Shown here piece by piece: positions 7,737 through 10,815 of a stretch of 10,815 bases of DNA (the stretch's first letter is position 1; every line of letters starts with the position of its first letter). The DNA is from an uncultured Alistipes sp. (GTDB taxonomy: Bacteria; Bacteroidota; Bacteroidia; Bacteroidales; Rikenellaceae): contig USBO01000052.1 of NCBI GenBank assembly GCA_900552955.1, positions 1 through 10,815 of the forward strand, in the 5' to 3' direction. A program made the position numbers and the translations under genes. A model generated the notes under the pieces. It searched no databases and was not told where the DNA came from. It worked only from the letters and a program-made list of their open reading frames with translations.

Positions 7737-8582
7737 TTAGAGATAGAACGATACGCCCAGCCCGATGGAGAGCAGGTTGACCTTGAAATTCATGGCGCTC
7801 TGGTGGCGCGTGGAGGTCGTCACCTGATTGCGCACCTGCTCCACGCGGCTGTAGCCGATACCCATCATGCCGACGTTGACTTCGACGGCCATGTTGTTGG
7901 TGGCGAAGGCGATCAGCCCGGGCGAGACGCCCAGCTCGAAGTCGAAGCCCCGCTGGAACGTCCCCTTGATCGGCGAGTCGGCCGCATACTTGCCCTGCGA
8001 GCCGCCGAAGAGCAGTTGGATGTCGGTGAAGATGCCGAAGCGCTTCGAGTCGCCGAAGGGGATGTAGCGGCGGTAGACCGCGGCCAGCGAGTAGGAGTGG
8101 CGCAGCGCGTAGTAGTAGTCGACGCTCAGGTCGGTCGACGAGTCGCCGTCGCCGAAGCTGATGTTGGCGCCGTCGAGCTTGAGCAGCGTGCGGCCGTAGA
8201 TGAAGCGCACGCCGAGCGTCGAATTATTGCCCAGCGCATAGCCGATCATCGGGCTGACTTTGAAGGTGTAGCCTTTGGAGGTGATGTCGTCGATGACGAG
8301 CACGTCGTAGTCGCTGTTGTTGTGGGTCGAGTAGGAGATCGTCCCGCCGAAGACCCATTGTCCTTTCGGCACGAAGAGGTTGGAAACCGAACTGATGCCG
8401 CGTTCGGCGCGCCGCTGGTTGACGGTTTTGACGGGCTGCTGCGGCTCGTCGGCGACGCTGGTCACGCGTTCGGCCGCGGCGCTGCCGCACGTTGCCGTGA
8501 CGGAGGGTTCCGCTTGCGGAGCCGCGGCCGTCGCGGCCGCGCTCAGCAGCAGCAATCCTGTCAGAAGTTTGAGTTTGCGCAT
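7737..8582 (-). CDS. Outer-membrane beta-barrel protein, paralog A
   Basis: Protein of 281 residues from the chosen start, function unknown. The ATG at 8582 is preferred because it gives a compact signal peptide (MRKLKLLTGLLLLSAAATAA). An in-frame ATG at 8606 (MKRLTHFE before it) is possible; the frame stays open to 8804, but that would overlap the upstream gene and bury the signal peptide. A low-complexity linker (about 22-52) precedes NQRRAERGISSVSNLFVPKGQW. Barrel-like strands follow from about 75: WVFGGTISYSTHN, FKVSPMIGYALG, STLGVRFIYGRTLL, STDLSVDYYYALRH, SLAAVYRRYIPFG, FGIFTDIQLLFGG, FDFELGVSPGLIAF, MAVEVNVGMMGIGY and the C-terminal VNLLSIGLGVSFYL with a penultimate Tyr. The order and spacing of strands match paralog B. 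The fold call rests on strand pattern and signal peptide only. Confidence 0.82.
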   Translation of the reverse strand: MRKLKLLTGLLLLSAAATAAAPQAEPSVTATCGSAAAERVTSVADEPQQPVKTVNQRRAERGISSVSNLFVPKGQWVFGGTISYSTHNNSDYDVLVIDDITSKGYTFKVSPMIGYALGNNSTLGVRFIYGRTLLKLDGANISFGDGDSSTDLSVDYYYALRHSYSLAAVYRRYIPFGDSKRFGIFTDIQLLFGGSQGKYAADSPIKGTFQRGFDFELGVSPGLIAFATNNMAVEVNVGMMGIGYSRVEQVRNQVTTSTRHQSAMNFKVNLLSIGLGVSFYL

Positions 8583-8663
8583 TTCGAAGTGCGTTAATCG
8601 TTTCATAGCGTTTCGGGAGACGGTTTCGACGGCTTTCCCGCAGCCGTGTCGCATTTCAACGAA

Positions 8664-8692
8664 TTCCCGGGCGGTCGTCGGGCCGCCCGGAA
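8664..8692 (-). other. GC-rich hairpin in the gap between the fimbrillin/PCMF gene and barrel gene A
   Basis: The 137-base gap 8583-8719 holds an inverted repeat: CCGGGCGG (8667-8674) pairs with CCGCCCGG (8683-8690), extended by two A-T pairs outside a single bulged base. On the minus strand the stem is followed by GGAATTCGTTG with no T-run, so it is at best a weak terminator. It may attenuate or process the transcript between the genes. I see no convincing Bacteroidales promoter (TTG plus TAnnTTTG) in the rest of the gap. Confidence 0.4.
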
Positions 8693-8719
8693 ATCGTCGG
8701 AAGTCGTATTTCGGAGGGA

Positions 8720-10815
8720 TCAGTATACCCACTCGAAGTCTTTGATGTAGAGTGAATTCGTTGCGCAGCCGTTCAGATAGTCGCCGTAGCGGCTCGTGGC
8801 GCATGAAATGACGATCGTGTAATTCCCTTCGGGAGCCGCTCCGTCTTTGTCGTAATAGTGCAGCGGGATGGTGTGCTCGACCATCTCATCCACCGTCTGA
8901 CTCGGATAGTAGACACCGTAAGCGATCATTTTCTCGGATTCGCTCAAGCCGGCTTTCGTCACCGGATTCCATACGCCGGTGGGGGCGCCTTTTCCTGCGG
9001 TGGTCTGATGGCGGTCGGCCCAGTCCACGATGCAGACCGTGATGCTGGCCTCGTCCTGTTCATCCTTGGGAATGTAGGAACCCTGATCGGTTGCCGTGAC
9101 CGTTCCGATGGTTGCCTTGTATTTGAAGCGGATAGCGGTCGGACGTGCCGTATAGGTGTATTTCTGGCCGAAACTGACCGTTCCCGTCTGTTTCAGTGCA
9201 CCGTTGAACTTGAACAGACCCGTGAACAGGTTGCCTGGGGCGATGTTCACGATTGCGATGGGCTTATTGGCTTGCATGTAAGCGGCGGAGAGCGAACCGT
9301 CGAAAGTGCAGAGCTTGGTTGCGAACTGGTTGTTGCCGCTTCCCCAGAACGGAGCCGATTCGTTTTTCGTGGTGTAGCATGACAGCCCGCCGTCCGCCAC
9401 GCTCTGAATCGTATCGCCGGCTGCGGTCGTGAACTCGCAGGCGGCGACCGTCGTCTCGCCGCTCTGAATGCGGCATTCGTAGGTGTGACCTGCGAATACG
9501 CCCGTTCCGGAGGTGACGGTGTAATAACTGTTACCTCCGTCGTTCGTCTGAGCGCTGCCCCAGTTCGGCGCGATGGCGTATTTGCCGGCCGTGCCGCTTG
9601 CGGCGGCGTCGATCCACGTGCCGTTTTTGATGCGATACTGCACCTTCGCGCCATCGGGCATGTCGGTGACCGTCAGCGAAGCGGTGTTCTTCCACAAATC
9701 GGCGTCGTTGTTATAGACGATGGTCGGTTTGGCCTCAGGAGTGGAAACATAGAAAACAAGCGTTTTTTCGATCGACCGTCCCTGAGCGTCCGCCATGCTG
9801 AGCGTGAAGCTGTGGTCTCCCGCGATATCCCCGAGTTCGCTTAGGGAGAGAATCATCGGGACGAGCTGGGACAGATCCAGCGAGAAGGCATCGCTGTGCC
9901 CTTTCAGCGGATTGGGAAGGGCTACGTTGATGGATGTCAGGAAGTCGTATGCGTCGGTATTGTTGACGACGTCCATCGTCACGACGTTTCCTTCGGTCGG
10001 GAAATCCGAACCGAGCACCGTCGCAAGAATCGGAGAGTTGATTTTGATGACGAAGCCTTCGATTCCGGCCGCTGCCTGCAGGTTGACCTTTACGCTCATG
10101 CCCTCCTTGATCTCCTCTTTTTCATAGGTTCCGTCGGCTTTCGGTGTGTGGTCGACCCACTCCATCTTCGGAGCGGCGGCAAGAGCCGTCCATCCGGTGA
10201 CGGGACGGGTCTTGTAGGCCAGCTCGCCGGCAGCCAGTTCAACACCGCTCGTCAGATCGAACGCCGCGGTGTGGCCTTCGGTCGCAACGACGATCGACAG
10301 CTTGCCGTAGGCGGCTGCCGGAACGTTGAAGTAGGCCTTGAACGAGGCGGCGGTCGGTTCGCTGCCGGCTTCGTAGCTCAGCGTGACGGTGTTCGACTGT
10401 CCGTCGGCGTTGAGGGCGCCCGTCTGGTCCGCGAGCGTGATGTCGAACGACTGGGCGGCGATCGTCTTGCCGTCGGCCGTCAGCGTCACCGACTTCACCT
10501 TCTCGCTCTTGACCGTCGCGTCGTCGGTGGTGAAAGTCAGCGCCAGAATCGCCGTCAGGCGCTTCAGCCCGAAGGTCACGGCGTCGCCTGCGGGGGTCTT
10601 GCCCGGCTCGGAGGCGGCGTGCGTCACGGGTGCCGAGACGAGCGGGTCGTAGGCGCCGTTGAAGTTACTGCCCTTTTGGGTACGCGCTGCGCCGAAGGGG
10701 ATAGCCAGCGGTGCGGCCTCGACGGCGGGGTAGACGGCCTGATAGGTCCAGTCCTGCGTGGCGGCGGTCAGCTGACCTTTGAACACCTTCGCGTCGGCGT
10801 CGAACGTGAACTGCG
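8720..10815 (-). CDS. Large fimbrillin-like/PCMF surface protein (5' end outside window)
   Basis: The frame is open to the right edge, giving about 697 visible residues; the GTG at 10784-10786 is internal because nine further codons (QFTFDADAKVF-type) continue in frame. The real start, and any signal peptide or lipobox, lies outside. Residues here are counted from that GTG. Residues 1-195 resemble the fimbrillin/Mfa-like superfamily: TLTADGKTI preceded by 'FGLKRLTAILALTF', then FNVPAA and a closing ELAYKTRPVTGW. About 200-370 is another beta-rich region (GIEGFVIKINSPIL, LSMADAQGRSIEKTLVFYV) that I do not recognise with confidence. About 373-455 is fibronectin/Ig-like (PDGAKVQYRIKNGTW, AGHTYECRIQSG, CEFTTAAG). 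About 458-688 is a PCMF domain: PFWGSGNNQFATKLCT, APGNLFTGLFKF, TARPTAIRFKYKA, CATSRYGDYLNG and the closing IKDFEWVY. Probably a cell-surface or adhesin-type protein. It lies upstream of two barrel genes on the same strand. Confidence 0.82.
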   Translation of the reverse strand, partial: QFTFDADAKVFKGQLTAATQDWTYQAVYPAVEAAPLAIPFGAARTQKGSNFNGAYDPLVSAPVTHAASEPGKTPAGDAVTFGLKRLTAILALTFTTDDATVKSEKVKSVTLTADGKTIAAQSFDITLADQTGALNADGQSNTVTLSYEAGSEPTAASFKAYFNVPAAAYGKLSIVVATEGHTAAFDLTSGVELAAGELAYKTRPVTGWTALAAAPKMEWVDHTPKADGTYEKEEIKEGMSVKVNLQAAAGIEGFVIKINSPILATVLGSDFPTEGNVVTMDVVNNTDAYDFLTSINVALPNPLKGHSDAFSLDLSQLVPMILSLSELGDIAGDHSFTLSMADAQGRSIEKTLVFYVSTPEAKPTIVYNNDADLWKNTASLTVTDMPDGAKVQYRIKNGTWIDAAASGTAGKYAIAPNWGSAQTNDGGNSYYTVTSGTGVFAGHTYECRIQSGETTVAACEFTTAAGDTIQSVADGGLSCYTTKNESAPFWGSGNNQFATKLCTFDGSLSAAYMQANKPIAIVNIAPGNLFTGLFKFNGALKQTGTVSFGQKYTYTARPTAIRFKYKATIGTVTATDQGSYIPKDEQDEASITVCIVDWADRHQTTAGKGAPTGVWNPVTKAGLSESEKMIAYGVYYPSQTVDEMVEHTIPLHYYDKDGAAPEGNYTIVISCATSRYGDYLNGCATNSLYIKDFEWVY

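Noticed and set aside
5388..8597. Long plus-strand open frames (5388-6920, 6917-7711, 7557-8597) opposite the barrel and PCMF genes
   Set aside because: They are shadows of the minus-strand genes: low-complexity Arg/Val/Asp/Ala-rich translations with no signal peptide or motif, while the minus-strand frames have signal peptides and known domains.
8583..8804. N-terminal extension of barrel A to a start at 8804 (355 residues)
   Set aside because: It would place a clear signal peptide about 75 residues inside the protein and overlap the end of the upstream gene. The extension is Arg-rich and translates the intergenic hairpin.
8720..10786. GTG at 10784-10786 as the true start of the large PCMF gene
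   Set aside because: The frame continues to the window edge with sequence that fits a fimbrillin strand, and there is no signal peptide after the GTG, so the gene is cut by the window.
5289..10815. Polysaccharide utilisation locus of Sus type
   Set aside because: PCMF proteins and lipoproteins suggest it at first sight, but no SusC-type TonB-dependent transporter, SusD, glycoside hydrolase or sensor/regulator is present in the window.
1..10815. CRISPR arrays, tRNA/rRNA genes, insertion sequences, attachment sites
   Set aside because: Reading both strands shows no regularly spaced direct repeats, cloverleaf-like segments, transposase frames or terminal inverted repeats; the space between genes is too small to hold them.

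Overview
The window looks like a chromosomal segment of a high-GC member of the Bacteroidales, most probably Alistipes or a close relative in the Rikenellaceae. The reasons are the families present (PCMF-domain surface proteins, a fimbrillin-like module, DUF4923-like secreted proteins), the strong G/C bias at third codon positions, and the scarcity of canonical Shine-Dalgarno sites. The genus is an inference from gene content, not a proven assignment. The window is almost fully coding: nine protein genes, two of them cut by the window edges, no RNA genes, no mobile element and no gap over 300 bases.

Left half, plus strand (1-5217): five tightly packed genes with gaps of only 3-21 bases, very likely one transcription unit that begins outside the window. 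In order they are the C-terminal part of an OPT-family oligopeptide transporter, peptidase T (pepT), glutamine-dependent NAD+ synthetase (nadE), and two tandem paralogous small exported proteins resembling DUF4923. The first two genes form a logical pair: import of short peptides, then cytoplasmic removal of N-terminal residues from tripeptides. The unit ends at a strong hairpin (5233-5271) with a short T-run, placed between convergent genes.

Right half, minus strand (10815 down to 5289): four genes read towards the terminator. First comes a large surface protein (5' end outside the window) built of a fimbrillin-like N-terminal region, beta-sandwich regions, a fibronectin/Ig-like module and a C-terminal PCMF domain. 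After a 137-base gap with a hairpin come two paralogous outer-membrane beta-barrel proteins (gap 13 bases), and then a PCMF lipoprotein starting 2 bases after the second barrel gene. The mirror-like layout PCMF - barrel - barrel - PCMF, made of two pairs of paralogs, is the most unusual thing here. It suggests a cell-surface module of exposed proteins and outer-membrane partners whose ligand and function cannot be read from sequence.

No defence system, CRISPR array, phage, transposon or toxin system is visible. The housekeeping genes have their expected catalytic residues and look intact.
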